Shown here: in pieces, positions 42,905-52,387 of the stretch
How positions within the stretch are numbered: position 1 is the stretch's first letter
Layout of the letters: every line of letters starts with the position of its first letter
Notes under the pieces: model-generated
Databases searched by the model: none
Seen by the model: the letters and a program-made list of their open reading frames with translations, nothing else
Told to the model about the DNA's origin: nothing
Position numbers and translations under genes: made by a program
Origin: an uncultured Sutterella sp.
GTDB lineage: Bacteria; Pseudomonadota; Gammaproteobacteria; Burkholderiales; Burkholderiaceae_F
DNA: 54,755 nucleotides
Direction of reading: 5' to 3'
NCBI GenBank assembly: GCA_934255515.1
Contig: CAKQON010000006.1
Span: 1 to 54,755, forward strand

Positions 42905-45172
42905 TCATTCCCGATATCCCCAGAGGAAGTAAATCCCGGTACCTTCCCCCATGGTGCGGCCGACCGTCAGCATCACCGGCCCGATCAGGCTGTCGACGCC
43001 GACATAGGCTGATACCGACTTATGCCAGTCGCGCCCGCCGCTCGTCAGGTCGTCGCCCATCACGCTGTTCCAGGCGCGCCCGAATTCCGTCTGCACGCCG
43101 GCCCAGACAGGAGCCTCGAGCGGCATGAATTCCGAAATATTTCTCGCGAGCGCAAAGCGCGCGTATTCCAGACGGGATCCGGACCAGCGTCCGTAGGGCG
43201 ACCCCACCATGCGGCTCGCGCCGCCGAGCTGAAAAGCGCCGGAAACGGTCGTTCGGCCGATCTCTGCCTCAAGAAGCGCCGTCCATTTTTCCCTGCTCCA
43301 GGGAACGAGCACGTTCACTTCGAAGACGTGCGTGCCGCCGCGGCCGTCAATATTTTCGTCGCTCGTTCTCCCCTCGGCCGTGAGGCGATATCCCTTGGTC
43401 GGGAAGCTCACGTTGTCGAGCGTATCGAGGAAGAGATGCGCGCCGATATAGGGCGCTTCGTAGCGTTCCTGAGGCGGCGGATCGCGGCCGATCTCCGGCT
43501 TGACCCGCATGGAAATCCAGCCTGCGGAAATGCCGGCATAGCCGAGTCTCGCCATTTCCCAGCCGAAAAGCACCTGACTGTCGAACTGGGTCGCACGCCA
43601 GCGTGCAATCGCCTGCTTCCCTTCCGTGCCGTAGATGTCGTAGGACTGACGTTCAAAGGAAATGCTCGGCTGAATGAAAAGCGGCAGCGTGGTTCCGAGC
43701 GGCTGATAGAACTCTGAGAGGAAGCGCTGGCGCTCGCCGATCTGAATTTCGTTGCGCCATTCCGCCCCCCAGCTGTTGAGGAGATGCCAGGAATGCGCAA
43801 AGAGGAAGTTGAAGGAACTCACCTTATCGAAATCGGTTTCGAGCGACCCGCCGAAACGCACGCTCGACCAGACGGAATCTTTTTCGCGGGGCTCGAGCAC
43901 CACGACGGAAGTCCCGTCAGGCCCCGGATCGAGCCGATACGTCACGCTTTCAAAATATCCGTCCGCAAAGACGGAGCGCGCCGCGGCATCGAGTTCGCCG
44001 CGCGTACGCTCGCTGCCCGGCCGGATTGCCGCACGCTCAATGGTCCTCTCGGGAGGAATGCGGGAATTCCGGCCTTCGTCAACGAGCACTTCATAGACCC
44101 GGGCCTTCTTCCTTTCAGGCGGATCAAAAAGTTCCGTACGGGCTTTGTTCCACGCGGCCCATTCAACCTTCGGCCGCGCGAGTACCCTGAGCCGCTCTGC
44201 AGCCTTTCGCCCGGCCTCCTCTCCGCGGGCGATGATCTCCGCGCTTTTCTTGAGGTCGGCGGAAGAATATTCCGCGAGATCGGGCGTAATCAGAATATCC
44301 CGGGAAGAGAGTTCGCCCAACGACTTCCTTACGTTCTGTTCCGTGAGGAGATTCACCATCTGCGCCATCACGCCGACAACATTCGTGAGCTTCTCCTTTT
44401 CCGAGAGCGGCGTGCCGACATTCACGGCAATCACCACGTCCGCCCCCATTTCACGGGCGAGCCCAACGGGAAGATTGTCGACGAGGCCGCCGTCCACGAG
44501 AAGCTCGCCCTTATATTGCGCCGGGGAAAAAGCACCCGGAATGGACATGGACGCGCGCATGGCCTCCCTCAGCGTGCAGTCCTTCTGCATAACGACGCGG
44601 TAGCCCGTCACCAGATTGGTTGCGGGCGCAGCAAAGGGAACCGGGAGCCGTGAAAGGTCCCGCACCATGTCGAAGGCCGAGGTTTTTCGGGCAAGAAAAA
44701 GTTCAAGCTCTTCCGAAGGCACAAAAGCCGCAGGCAACATCGGCGTTCCCTCGTGGGACATTTCGAGTCCGCTCGACGGAAGGCTCTTATAGTCGTCAAG
44801 CTTTCTGCGCCAGTTGACGAGCTGACGATCCGGCCGGGGACCGAGCATGCGGTCCCAGTCGACACCGAGAACCGTATTCTCGAGCTCGGAAAGCGTGAAG
44901 CCCGCCGCATAGGCGCCACCGACCATGGAACCCATGGACGTTCCGGCAATCACGTCGATCTTGACGCCGAGTTCCTCAAGCACGCGTATTACGCCCACAT
45001 GCGCGAAACCGCGGGCGCCGCCGCCGGAAAGCACGAGCCCGACGCAGGGCCGTCCTTCAGCGCGGCATGCCGCCCGAACCTCATCAGGCGTTTTGGCATA
45101 TGCCGCTCCGGCAATGCTGAGCCCCAAGAGCGCGAGCGCCGCAAGAACGGCTGAGGTTCTTCTTTCAGGCAT
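42905..45172 (-). CDS. Patatin-like phospholipase with Omp85 barrel (type Vd, PlpD-like)
   Basis: A 755-residue outer membrane protein in the PlpD/FplA arrangement. It has a signal peptide (about 1-26) and a patatin phospholipase domain (about 43-310) with oxyanion loop GGGARG (50-55), catalytic Ser in GTSMG (77-81) and Asp in VDGGL (226-230). A POTRA-like domain (about 350-420) and a C-terminal 16-strand-type surface antigen barrel (about 425-755) follow. The catalytic dyad is intact, so lipase activity is expected. In PlpD the passenger is secreted and can be released; whether that happens here is unknown. Single gene, convergent with araC. Confidence 0.88.
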   Translation of the reverse strand: MPERRTSAVLAALALLGLSIAGAAYAKTPDEVRAACRAEGRPCVGLVLSGGGARGFAHVGVIRVLEELGVKIDVIAGTSMGSMVGGAYAAGFTLSELENTVLGVDWDRMLGPRPDRQLVNWRRKLDDYKSLPSSGLEMSHEGTPMLPAAFVPSEELELFLARKTSAFDMVRDLSRLPVPFAAPATNLVTGYRVVMQKDCTLREAMRASMSIPGAFSPAQYKGELLVDGGLVDNLPVGLAREMGADVVIAVNVGTPLSEKEKLTNVVGVMAQMVNLLTEQNVRKSLGELSSRDILITPDLAEYSSADLKKSAEIIARGEEAGRKAAERLRVLARPKVEWAAWNKARTELFDPPERKKARVYEVLVDEGRNSRIPPERTIERAAIRPGSERTRGELDAAARSVFADGYFESVTYRLDPGPDGTSVVVLEPREKDSVWSSVRFGGSLETDFDKVSSFNFLFAHSWHLLNSWGAEWRNEIQIGERQRFLSEFYQPLGTTLPLFIQPSISFERQSYDIYGTEGKQAIARWRATQFDSQVLFGWEMARLGYAGISAGWISMRVKPEIGRDPPPQERYEAPYIGAHLFLDTLDNVSFPTKGYRLTAEGRTSDENIDGRGGTHVFEVNVLVPWSREKWTALLEAEIGRTTVSGAFQLGGASRMVGSPYGRWSGSRLEYARFALARNISEFMPLEAPVWAGVQTEFGRAWNSVMGDDLTSGGRDWHKSVSAYVGVDSLIGPVMLTVGRTMGEGTGIYFLWGYRE

Positions 45173-45305
45173 GGCTCTTCGACTCCTTTAGGCTCAGCTT
45201 GCTGTATGCACCCGGTCCGGGGCAAAATTCGCTTCTGCAGGAGGCATGGAAGGCTTTGCTTTTCATGCTCCGCTTTTTCCCGAGAATACACAATAGGATG
45301 ATTGT

Positions 45306-46337
45306 ATGCGCGTACTTCTGACGGGCGGCATGGGCTTTATCGGCTCCCACACGGCTGTGGTGCTTCAGGAAGCAGGGCGCGAACCGGTGCTCTACGACAA
45401 CCTCTCCAATGCCGACCAGGGCGTCGCCGGGCGCATTGCTGCAATCACGGGAAAGACTCCGAAATTCATTGAAGGCGACATCCGCGACGAAGCGCGCCTC
45501 GAAAAGACGCTTCGCGAAGAAGGGATCGAAGCCGTCATCCACTTCGCCGGCCTCAAGGCCGTGGGCGAATCCGTGGTGAAACCCCTTGAGTATTACGACA
45601 ACAATCTGATCGGCACGATCCGGCTCCTTGAAGCCATGAAGAAGGCTGGCGTCAAGCGCCTCATCTTCAGCTCCTCCTCCACGGTCTACGGGACGCCGAA
45701 GAGCCTCCCGCTGCGCGAATCCGATCCGACGGGTGAAGCCACGAATCCCTACGGGCGCACAAAACTTCAGATCGAGGAGATCCTCTCCGACCTCTGCCGG
45801 GCGGATCCGGAATGGAGCGCAATCTGCCTGAGATACTTCAACCCGATCGGAGCCCACCCGTCCGGACTCATCGGAGAGGATCCGAACGGCATTCCCAACA
45901 ATCTCCTCCCGTACGTGGCCCGCGTGGCAAACGGGCGGCTTCCCTGCCTCAACGTCTTCGGCGGCGACTACGAAACGCCAGACGGCACGGGCGTGCGCGA
46001 CTACATCCACGTGATGGATCTGGCGCGAGGCCATGCCGCGGCGCTTCCCTACGCCATGAGCCATACCGGCTGGAAGGCCGTGAACCTCGGCTGCGGCAGA
46101 GGCTACAGCGTGCTCGAAGTCGTCAAGGCCTTTGAGAAAGCTTCAGGCCGCCGGGTTCCCCTCAAAATCGGTCCCCGCCGCGCAGGCGACATCGCCGCCA
46201 ACTGGTGCGATCCGACGCTGGCAAAGGAACTCTTCGGCTGGGAGGCAAAGCTCGGCATTGACGACATGTGCCGCGACGCATGGCGTTTTGAAGAAAAGCG
46301 CGCTGAGGAACTCCGGGCTCAATCGAATCAATCCTGA
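45306..46337 (+). CDS. galE: UDP-glucose 4-epimerase GalE
   Basis: NAD-dependent SDR enzyme interconverting UDP-glucose and UDP-galactose. The 343-residue protein has LLTGGMGFIGSHTAVVL, FSSSSTVYGTPKSLPL with catalytic Ser, and NPYGRTKLQIEE with Tyr/Lys. AGGA lies about 7 bases before the ATG. Its 3' end overlaps the convergent rmlD-like gene by 10 bp and no normal terminator is seen. Confidence 0.94.
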   Translation: MRVLLTGGMGFIGSHTAVVLQEAGREPVLYDNLSNADQGVAGRIAAITGKTPKFIEGDIRDEARLEKTLREEGIEAVIHFAGLKAVGESVVKPLEYYDNNLIGTIRLLEAMKKAGVKRLIFSSSSTVYGTPKSLPLRESDPTGEATNPYGRTKLQIEEILSDLCRADPEWSAICLRYFNPIGAHPSGLIGEDPNGIPNNLLPYVARVANGRLPCLNVFGGDYETPDGTGVRDYIHVMDLARGHAAALPYAMSHTGWKAVNLGCGRGYSVLEVVKAFEKASGRRVPLKIGPRRAGDIAANWCDPTLAKELFGWEAKLGIDDMCRDAWRFEEKRAEELRAQSNQS

Positions 46338-47296
46338 GTTTCCCCAATTGCAAATCGTGGCAGGAGGAAATTATCCACGGACTTATCCACAGACTCCTGC
46401 CATGAATAACAATAACTTGCATTGAAAAAAGCAAGTTGTTCACATGAAAGTCTGCAATTCTCGGGCTGGCTCTTTTGGTGCGTTCTGAAGCCCTTCATGC
46501 CGGCGAGCGCATTCCTGAACAGAACCTCCAGTCCCGAGCCTTCTCTTTCAGAGCATTCCAAGGCACGGGAAAGAATCCTTTTGGCAAGCGCATACCGCGA
46601 CACGGGTTGCCCCGGCGGCGCGAAATGCAGAATTTTCGGCTCTCCGCTGATGAGCGCGTTCTCTCCTCCGCCCGTCATCATGGAAGCAGACCAGAAGGCG
46701 AGCGCCTCATAGCTTGACGGCAGCCCGAACTGATTGGTCCGCATGGTGACGGGTTTCCCGGAGAGCGCCCGCTCGAGCACTTTCCGGGGGAAGCCTTCCC
46801 CTGTTGCTTCTGAATAGAGCCAGCCCGCTCTGACGATAAGCGTCTTTCCCGAAGCTTTGCGGGCTATGCCGAGAACTTCACGTTCGCCATCGAGCTTCGT
46901 TCTGCCATACGCCCCCTGAGGCTTCGGCCTCTGATCAGAGTGAAGCAGACGACGGCCGCCGCCCGAAAAGACATAGTCGGACGAATAGTGAAGCAGCGGC
47001 ACGCCCCAGTGCGCCGCGGCAAGCGCAGCTCCTCGGGGAGCAAGCGCGTTCCCGCGAAAAGCGCCTTTCCGGTCGACTTCCGCACGCGCCACATCGGACC
47101 ATGCCGCCGCGCAGACAACCCAGTCTGGCCGCCTTCCGGGGAAACGGCTCGAGAGCCTCAGAACCGAGGCCGGATCCGCCGCATCCGCCTCTGCGCGCAA
47201 TGCGGCAACTACATCCCTGCCGCCAAGCTGCCGGAGCGTCTTCTCAAGCACTCGTCCAAGCCTTCCGGCGCCGCCGAGAATCAGAATGCCGCTCAT
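46328..47296 (-). CDS. RmlD-like NAD(P)-binding sugar-nucleotide reductase
   Basis: A 322-residue SDR of the RmlD (dTDP-4-dehydrorhamnose reductase) family: ILILGGAGRLGRVLEKTL, HYSSDYVFSGGG, and YGRTKLDGEREVL with the Tyr-Lys pair. The C-terminal motif RLSCEQLAF and a terminal WQES helix are typical of the family. rmlA, rmlB and rmlC are not near, so the dTDP-rhamnose role is uncertain. It follows uvrA with an ATGA overlap. DnaA-box-like motifs and inverted repeats occur within its last 100 bp (46358-46440). Confidence 0.82.
   Translation of the reverse strand: MSGILILGGAGRLGRVLEKTLRQLGGRDVVAALRAEADAADPASVLRLSSRFPGRRPDWVVCAAAWSDVARAEVDRKGAFRGNALAPRGAALAAAHWGVPLLHYSSDYVFSGGGRRLLHSDQRPKPQGAYGRTKLDGEREVLGIARKASGKTLIVRAGWLYSEATGEGFPRKVLERALSGKPVTMRTNQFGLPSSYEALAFWSASMMTGGGENALISGEPKILHFAPPGQPVSRYALAKRILSRALECSEREGSGLEVLFRNALAGMKGFRTHQKSQPENCRLSCEQLAFFNASYCYSWQESVDKSVDNFLLPRFAIGETQD
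46358..46440. repeat. Two inverted repeats, one framing two DnaA-box-like motifs
   Basis: TGGCAGGAG (46358-46366) and CTCCTGCCA (46394-46402) are perfect 9-bp arms. The 27 bp between them contain TTATCCACG (46371-46379) and TTATCCACA (46384-46392), matching the DnaA-box consensus with zero or one change. A second inverted repeat, AATAACTTGC (46411-46420) with GCAAGTTGTT (46431-46440), lies beside it (9 of 10 pairs). All of this is inside the 3' end of the rmlD-like gene, just after the galE stop. Confidence 0.6.
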
Positions 47297-50097
47297 GCCG
47301 AAGCCCTCTCGAAATAAGTTCTGAGCCAGGGGCCGGTAATGCTTTTCTTATTGCGGATCAATGCTTTGGGCGTTCCTGCCGCAACGATTTCCCCGCCTGC
47401 CTCGCCCCCCTCCGGCCCCATGTCAATGATCCAGTCGGCGGCAGCGGCAACGGCAAGATCGTGCTCAATGACAAGCACTGTATTCCCGAGTTCCGTGAGG
47501 CGCCTCAAAGCCCTGAGGAGCTTTGCCGTATCTTCAAAATGAAGTCCGGTCGTCGGCTCATCGAGGATGTAGAGTGTTCTACCCGTATCGCGGCGCGCAA
47601 GCTCTGCCGCGAGCTTCACGCGCTGCGCTTCGCCGCCCGAGAAAGTCGCCGCATTTTGTCCGAGCCGGATGTAGCCGAGCCCCACGTCGGCGAGCATATC
47701 GAGCTTGCGGATGATCTGAGGCTGCTGAGCAAAAACCACGCGCGCTTCATCTACGGTAAGGTCAAGCACATCGGCAATCGAAAGGCCCTTCCAGCGGCAT
47801 TCGAGCGTTTCACGGTTGTAGCGCCTGCCGCCGCAGACGTCGCAGGTTACGAAGACATCCGGCAGAAACTGCATCTCAACGCGCACCAGGCCATCCCCGA
47901 AACAGGCCTCGCACCGTCCGCCCCGGGCATTGAAGCTGAAGCGCGAGGCATCGTATCCGCGCTCGCGGGCGGTTAGCGTCTGCGCGAACACTTCCCGAAT
48001 CAGCGTGAAGAGCCCGGTATACGTCGCGGCATTGGATCGCGGCGTTCTTCCGATCGGCGTCTGATCGACGGAAATGACCTTGTCGAAGAGGTCGCTTCCC
48101 TCAAGGTGCGCAAAGGGAAGCGCTGGCGTTTTTGCATTGTGGAGCAGACCCGCCATTGCCGGCAGCAGCGTATCCGTAATGAGGGTCGACTTTCCCGAGC
48201 CGGAAATTCCCGTCACGACCGTTAGCGCTCCTACCGGAATCTCAAGCGTCACATTTTTGAGCGTTCTTCCCGAGGCGCCGATGAGCTTCAGCCATTCGGA
48301 GTTCGCTGCAGAAAATTTCCTCGCCTTCGTCCCTTCATCCACGGTTTTTGCCCGTGAAAGATAAGGTCCTGTCACGGAATCCGGATTCCTCATGATTTCG
48401 TCGGGCGTGCCGGCTGCGACAATGCGTCCGCCTTTTTCGCCGGCCCCGGGGCCGAGGTCCACAATCCAGTCCGCCGCGCGCATGACGTCTTCGTCATGCT
48501 CCACAATGACGACCGTATTGCCGAGGTCCCGTAGGTCCTTGAGCGTCCGAATAAGCCGGTCTCCGTCCCGCGGATGAAGTCCGATACTGGGTTCATCGAG
48601 AACGTAGAGAACGCCCGACAATCCCGATCCGATCTGTCCCGCAAGACGAATTCTTTGGCTCTCGCCGCCCGAAAGGGTATTGGCGCGTCTTGCGATCGTG
48701 AGGTAGCCGAGTCCGAGCGACTCAAGGCACTTCAGGCGCGGAACGGACCCCGCGATGAGCTTTTCGCCGATTTCGCGCTTGTTCCCGGAGAGCTTCAGTT
48801 CTTCGAGCCGTTCGCGCAAAGCATGTAGCGTCATCCGGGAGGCGTCGGCAATGGTGAAGCCTCCGGCCGACCGCTCTCCCACCCAGACATTGCGGGCGAT
48901 CGGACCCAGTCCGGTTCCCTCGCACGTCCTGCAGCAGAGCGGTCCTCTCGCATCCTGAAGCGCGGCTTGTTCTGGTTCAGTAAGCGCATTCCATTTGCCG
49001 TTAAGTTCCGGGATCATGCCCGTGTAAGGCGGATCGAGCGCTTTTGTTTCTGAATTTCCCCAGAGAAGCGCTTCCTGCTTCGACGGATCAATCTTGTTCC
49101 AGGGAACTGATGCATCTATGCCGAGCGCCCCTGCGGCGGTAATGACCCGCTTCGGTTCCACTCCTTTAAGCGCACCGTCCCCGATCGATTTTGCAGAGTC
49201 AGCAACAACCGACTGAGGAAGAAAGGAAATGATTTCTCCCGTACCGCCGCAAGCGGGACAGGCCCCGCGGGGACTCGTCGTTGAAAAGTCCGCCGGAGCG
49301 AGATCCCCCGCCGTAAAGTCGCATAAGGGACAGGCATATTTCGAAGTAAAAGCGGCGCTCCATTCCGAATCCATGCCCTGCGCAGCAACGCGCCCGTCAG
49401 CAAGCGAAAGCGCATTTTCAATGCTTGCGGCAATGCGCTCGCGGGAATCCGGACGCACGCGTAAACGATCGACCACCACATCCAGATCATGAGGCTTCCC
49501 GTCCGTCCAGGCGCCTCCATCCGCGTCGTCAAGGGTCTGGACTTCCCCGTCCACTCGAATGCGCTGATACCCCTGACTCTGCAGTTCACCGAGAAGTCGT
49601 CCGGCTTCGTGCGCCGCAAAAACATGCTGCCGCTTCACGGGGGCAAGAATCAGCAGCCTCTTGTCTGCGGCATCCACGATGAGGCGGTCCGACATATAAG
49701 CGACCGACTGCGCCTCGAGCCTCAGATGATGCTCCGGACAATAGAGATCCCCCGTACGGGCAAAAAGAAGCCTCAGGTAATCAGACACTTCCGTCGCCGT
49801 GCCGACGGTTGAGCGCGCGCCTCCCTGCGTTGTCTTCTGATCAATGGCAATCGCCGGAGGCAGTCCGCGGATTTCATCCGCATCGGGCCGGGGAAGGCGC
49901 TCCAGGAACTGCCGGGCATAAGCCGAAAGGCTTTCAACATAGCGGCGTTCGCCTTCGGCATAAAGCGTATCGAAGGCGAGCGAACTTTTCCCCGAACCCG
50001 AAACGCCGGTAAACACGATGTATCTGCCGCGCGGAAGATCAACCGAAACGTTCTTCAGATTGTGCGTGCGCGCGCCCCGAATAGAAATGACATCCAT
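47293..50097 (-). CDS. uvrA: Excinuclease ABC subunit A
   Basis: DNA damage recognition ATPase of nucleotide excision repair. The 934-residue protein has two ABC modules, with Walker A GVSGSGKS (31-38) and GISGSGKS in the second half, ABC signatures LSGGE and FSGGE. A central zinc finger is seen as CPLC...CPACGGTG, and the C-terminal one as CEACFGDG...[11 protein letters not shown] start at the ATG at 50095-50097 ([16 protein letters not shown]); the frame runs open to 50175 but overlaps the promoter. No strong ribosome site is visible. No clear LexA box is seen. Confidence 0.97.
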   Translation of the reverse strand: MDVISIRGARTHNLKNVSVDLPRGRYIVFTGVSGSGKSSLAFDTLYAEGERRYVESLSAYARQFLERLPRPDADEIRGLPPAIAIDQKTTQGGARSTVGTATEVSDYLRLLFARTGDLYCPEHHLRLEAQSVAYMSDRLIVDAADKRLLILAPVKRQHVFAAHEAGRLLGELQSQGYQRIRVDGEVQTLDDADGGAWTDGKPHDLDVVVDRLRVRPDSRERIAASIENALSLADGRVAAQGMDSEWSAAFTSKYACPLCDFTAGDLAPADFSTTSPRGACPACGGTGEIISFLPQSVVADSAKSIGDGALKGVEPKRVITAAGALGIDASVPWNKIDPSKQEALLWGNSETKALDPPYTGMIPELNGKWNALTEPEQAALQDARGPLCCRTCEGTGLGPIARNVWVGERSAGGFTIADASRMTLHALRERLEELKLSGNKREIGEKLIAGSVPRLKCLESLGLGYLTIARRANTLSGGESQRIRLAGQIGSGLSGVLYVLDEPSIGLHPRDGDRLIRTLKDLRDLGNTVVIVEHDEDVMRAADWIVDLGPGAGEKGGRIVAAGTPDEIMRNPDSVTGPYLSRAKTVDEGTKARKFSAANSEWLKLIGASGRTLKNVTLEIPVGALTVVTGISGSGKSTLITDTLLPAMAGLLHNAKTPALPFAHLEGSDLFDKVISVDQTPIGRTPRSNAATYTGLFTLIREVFAQTLTARERGYDASRFSFNARGGRCEACFGDGLVRVEMQFLPDVFVTCDVCGGRRYNRETLECRWKGLSIADVLDLTVDEARVVFAQQPQIIRKLDMLADVGLGYIRLGQNAATFSGGEAQRVKLAAELARRDTGRTLYILDEPTTGLHFEDTAKLLRALRRLTELGNTVLVIEHDLAVAAAADWIIDMGPEGGEAGGEIVAAGTPKALIRNKKSITGPWLRTYFERASA

Positions 50098-50143
50098 GAC
50101 TGCTTGAAAGAAACCTCTGTTAAGGCACTGGAAAAGTGGAAAA

Positions 50144-50172
50144 ACTATAACGCGGACATCCGGACCGGCCAA
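50144..50172 (-). promoter_or_regulatory. Sigma70-type promoter of uvrA
   Basis: On the minus strand TTGGCC (50172-50167), 17-bp spacer, TATAGT (50149-50144), about 47 bp before the uvrA ATG. It lies in the uvrA/MFS divergent gap. Confidence 0.7.
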
Positions 50173-50210
50173 CAAAGACCGGCAGACAACACCATCGCAC
50201 CGCCTTTTCC

Positions 50211-51425
50211 ATGACTCAGTCAGCCCCCTGGCGCATGACGCCGCGCGAGAAAAAGTCGAGCATTTCGCTCGCCGGCATCTTCGCGCTCCGCATGCTCGGC
50301 CTTTTCGTCATTCTTCCCGTCTTTGCCATTTATGCGCGAGAACTCCCCGGGGGCGACGATGAATTCATGGTGGGGCTTACGCTCGGCATTTACGGGCTCG
50401 CACAGGGCATTCTGCAGATCCCCTTCGGCGCCGCATCGGACCGCTTCGGCAGAAAACCCGTCATTATTGCCGGCCTGCTGATCTTTGCGCTCGGTAGCTT
50501 CATCGCCGCCTGCTCGGGCTCCATCTGGGGCATCTTTTTCGGCAGAGCGCTTCAGGGCGCGGGCGCCATTTCCGCCGCCGTCACTGCCTTTATTTCAGAC
50601 TCGGTGCGCGAAGAAGTCATCACCAAGGCTATGGCTATGGTGGGCGCTTCCATCGGCCTCACGTTTGCCGTTTCGCTCGTCATCGCGCCGCTTCTTTCCG
50701 ACCTCTGGGGCGTCCCCGGAATCTTTGCGCTCACCGGCATTCTTGCGCTCGCCGCTATCCTCGTTGCGAAATTCGTTGTTCCCGACGCCCCGCAGCACCT
50801 GAGGACAAAATCGTCGGGAAAGCCCTGGCAGGAAATACTTTTGGATCGTCAGCTGGTCAGACTCAATATCGGCATTTTTGTCCTTCATGCCTGCCTCACA
50901 GCAGTCTTCGTCGTCATCCCGACGCGGCTCCTCGAAATGAATCTCCCTTCCGAGCATCACTGGTGGGTTTATCTCCCTGCAGTAACCGCGGGCTTCATCG
51001 TCATGGCGCCGCTCATCATCATGGGTGAGAAGCGCGGCAGGATGGTGAGCATCATGAAGCTCATGATCGGCTTTCTCACTGCCGCCTTCGTGCTCTTTGC
51101 CTACCTCATGCACTCGATCTGGGAAATCGCATTTCTCCTCGGCCTCTTCTTCGTGGGCTTCAATGTGCTTGAGGCGACGCTGCCGAGCCTCATTTCCAAG
51201 ATTGCCCCGAAGAGCGACAAAGGCCTCGCCCTCGGGATCTACAACACCTTGCAGAACTTCGGCCTTTTTGCGGGCGGCGCTCTAGGAGGCTTCATCGCCC
51301 GGGAGTGGAGCGCAGAGGCCGTCTTCTTTACCTGCGCTTTTGCTATGCTTCTGTGGCTCGCCTCAGCGATTGGCCTCAAGGAGCCCAAACGCTCCAGCCG
51401 AAAACCTGGGGAAGCCTTCAATTAG
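50211..51425 (+). CDS. Major facilitator superfamily transporter
   Basis: A 404-residue inner membrane protein with 12 predicted segments. The MFS motif A is visible in the loop between helices 2 and 3 (GAASDRFGRKPVI), and LGIYNTLQNFGLFAGGALGG near the C-terminal half. It resembles the YajR-like drug:proton antiporters but lacks the extra C-terminal domain found in YajR. Substrate unknown. The uvrA-divergent, ssb-adjacent location is conserved in betaproteobacteria. Confidence 0.88.
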   Translation: MTQSAPWRMTPREKKSSISLAGIFALRMLGLFVILPVFAIYARELPGGDDEFMVGLTLGIYGLAQGILQIPFGAASDRFGRKPVIIAGLLIFALGSFIAACSGSIWGIFFGRALQGAGAISAAVTAFISDSVREEVITKAMAMVGASIGLTFAVSLVIAPLLSDLWGVPGIFALTGILALAAILVAKFVVPDAPQHLRTKSSGKPWQEILLDRQLVRLNIGIFVLHACLTAVFVVIPTRLLEMNLPSEHHWWVYLPAVTAGFIVMAPLIIMGEKRGRMVSIMKLMIGFLTAAFVLFAYLMHSIWEIAFLLGLFFVGFNVLEATLPSLISKIAPKSDKGLALGIYNTLQNFGLFAGGALGGFIAREWSAEAVFFTCAFAMLLWLASAIGLKEPKRSSRKPGEAFN

Positions 51426-51464
51426 CTTTTATTTCACACCATTACCTTTAGTTTTTGTCCGAAT

Positions 51465-51959
51465 ATGGCTTCCATCAACAAGGTTATTGTTCTCGGCAAC
51501 CTCGGCGCCGATCCTGAAGTCCGCTACACACCCGACGGCGGCACCGCCATCGCCACGCTGCGCATTGCCACCTCTCGCCGCTACAAGAACCGCGACGGCC
51601 AACCCGTGGAAGAAACCGAATGGCACCGCGTCATTCTTTTCGGCCGCGCTGCCGAACTCGCCAAGGATTATCTGCGCAAGGGCAGCTCCGTCCTGATTGA
51701 AGGCCGTCTGCGCACCCGCAAATGGACCGACCAGAACGGCCAGGACCGCTGGACCACGGAAATCGTCAGCGAAAACATGCAGTTCGTCGGCGGCCGCAAC
51801 CGTCAGGATAACGGCGTAGATGCGGGCTACGCGCCCTCGAACGACTTTGAATCGTCGCCGCGTCCCGCCCCCGCTCGTCAGGCAACTCCTGCTCCGCAGC
51901 CTTCTCCTGCCGCTGCTTCTGCTCCGATCGACAGTCTTGACGAAGACGTTCCGTTCTGA
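51465..51959 (+). CDS. ssb: Single-stranded DNA-binding protein
   Basis: Tetrameric OB-fold protein coating single-stranded DNA. The 164 residues comprise an N-terminal OB domain (about 1-110: [21 protein letters not shown], cut here to its key NLG-DPE), a Pro/Ala/Gln-rich linker, and the acidic tip DEDVPF that recruits replication and repair proteins. It sits 40 bp after the MFS gene and 11 bp before the CsoR-type repressor. Confidence 0.97.
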   Translation: MASINKVIVLGNLGADPEVRYTPDGGTAIATLRIATSRRYKNRDGQPVEETEWHRVILFGRAAELAKDYLRKGSSVLIEGRLRTRKWTDQNGQDRWTTEIVSENMQFVGGRNRQDNGVDAGYAPSNDFESSPRPAPARQATPAPQPSPAAASAPIDSLDEDVPF

Positions 51960-51970
51960 TCTGAAAGCTC

Positions 51971-52246
51971 ATGAAGCAGTGCATGGATGCGCCTAATCTT
52001 CACCGGCGCCTCAAAAAGATCATCGGCCAGGTTCAGGCCATCGACCGCATGGTTGACGAGGATGTCCCCTGCGAGGACATCCTCGTGCAGATTAATGCCG
52101 CCAAGAGCGCTCTTCATAAGGCAGGACAAATCGTCCTTGAAGGGCACCTGCAGCACTGCGTGCGCGACGGCATCGCCAAGGGCGATGCCGATGCAACCGT
52201 CGCCAAGTTTGCAAAAGCGGTTGAGCACTTCGCCCGCATGTCCTGA
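51971..52246 (+). CDS. CsoR-family metal-sensing repressor
   Basis: A 91-residue all-helical DUF156 repressor. The Cu(I)-type ligand set is present: Cys34 (DVPCEDIL), His59 and Cys63 (EGHLQHC), with spacing equal to CsoR (Cys, +25 His, +4 Cys). This favours copper over formaldehyde or nickel sensing. The downstream gene is a P1B ATPase, and two dyad sites between them are good operator candidates. It begins 11 bp after ssb and may be transcribed from the ssb promoter. Confidence 0.88.
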   Translation: MKQCMDAPNLHRRLKKIIGQVQAIDRMVDEDVPCEDILVQINAAKSALHKAGQIVLEGHLQHCVRDGIAKGDADATVAKFAKAVEHFARMS

Positions 52247-52260
52247 AAACAGCGGACAAC

Positions 52261-52311
52261 TTGACAGTCCGCCGGTGGAGGCATAAGCTAACCCCATACC
52301 CCATGAGGTAT
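52261..52311 (+). promoter_or_regulatory. Promoter with overlapping dyad, candidate CsoR-controlled site
   Basis: TTGACA (52261-52266, consensus -35), 17-bp spacer, TAAGCT (52284-52289). Immediately downstream, near the expected start point, is ATACC-CCATGA-GGTAT (52296-52311), a 5-bp dyad with a C-rich core like CsoR-family operators. A terminator follows only 15 bp later (52321-52352). Confidence 0.6.
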
Positions 52312-52320
52312 CGTTCTTTC

Positions 52321-52352
52321 AACAGGCCGCACATCGTGCGGCATGTTTTTTT
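52321..52352 (+). terminator. Terminator between csoR-type gene and the metal ATPase
   Basis: GCCGCAC (52326-52332), loop ATC, GTGCGGC (52336-52342), extended by AACA/TGTT after one mismatch, then a T run. A transcript starting at the promoter above would end here after roughly 55 nt unless termination is regulated. Confidence 0.75.
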
Positions 52353-52363
52353 AGCCTTTTTAA

Positions 52364-52383
52364 TACCTATACGGGTATAGGTA
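52364..52383 (+). promoter_or_regulatory. Perfect dyad at the ATPase translation start
   Basis: TACCTATACGGGTATAGGTA: 8-bp arms around CGGG. The right arm contains the AGG that would serve as ribosome binding site for the ATPase. Its size and sequence suit a CsoR-family operator, and as RNA the arms could pair and hide the AGG. Confidence 0.6.
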
Positions 52384-52387
52384 AAAA

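Noticed and set aside
46358..46402. Replication origin at the DnaA-box-like pair
   Set aside because: Only two boxes, no AT-rich unwinding region and no dnaA or dnaN gene nearby; they lie in coding sequence.
52303..52380. 25-codon open frame between the CsoR-type gene and the ATPase, possible leader peptide
   Set aside because: Its ATG lies at the predicted transcription start, no ribosome site precedes it, and it runs through the terminator stem. Most likely chance.
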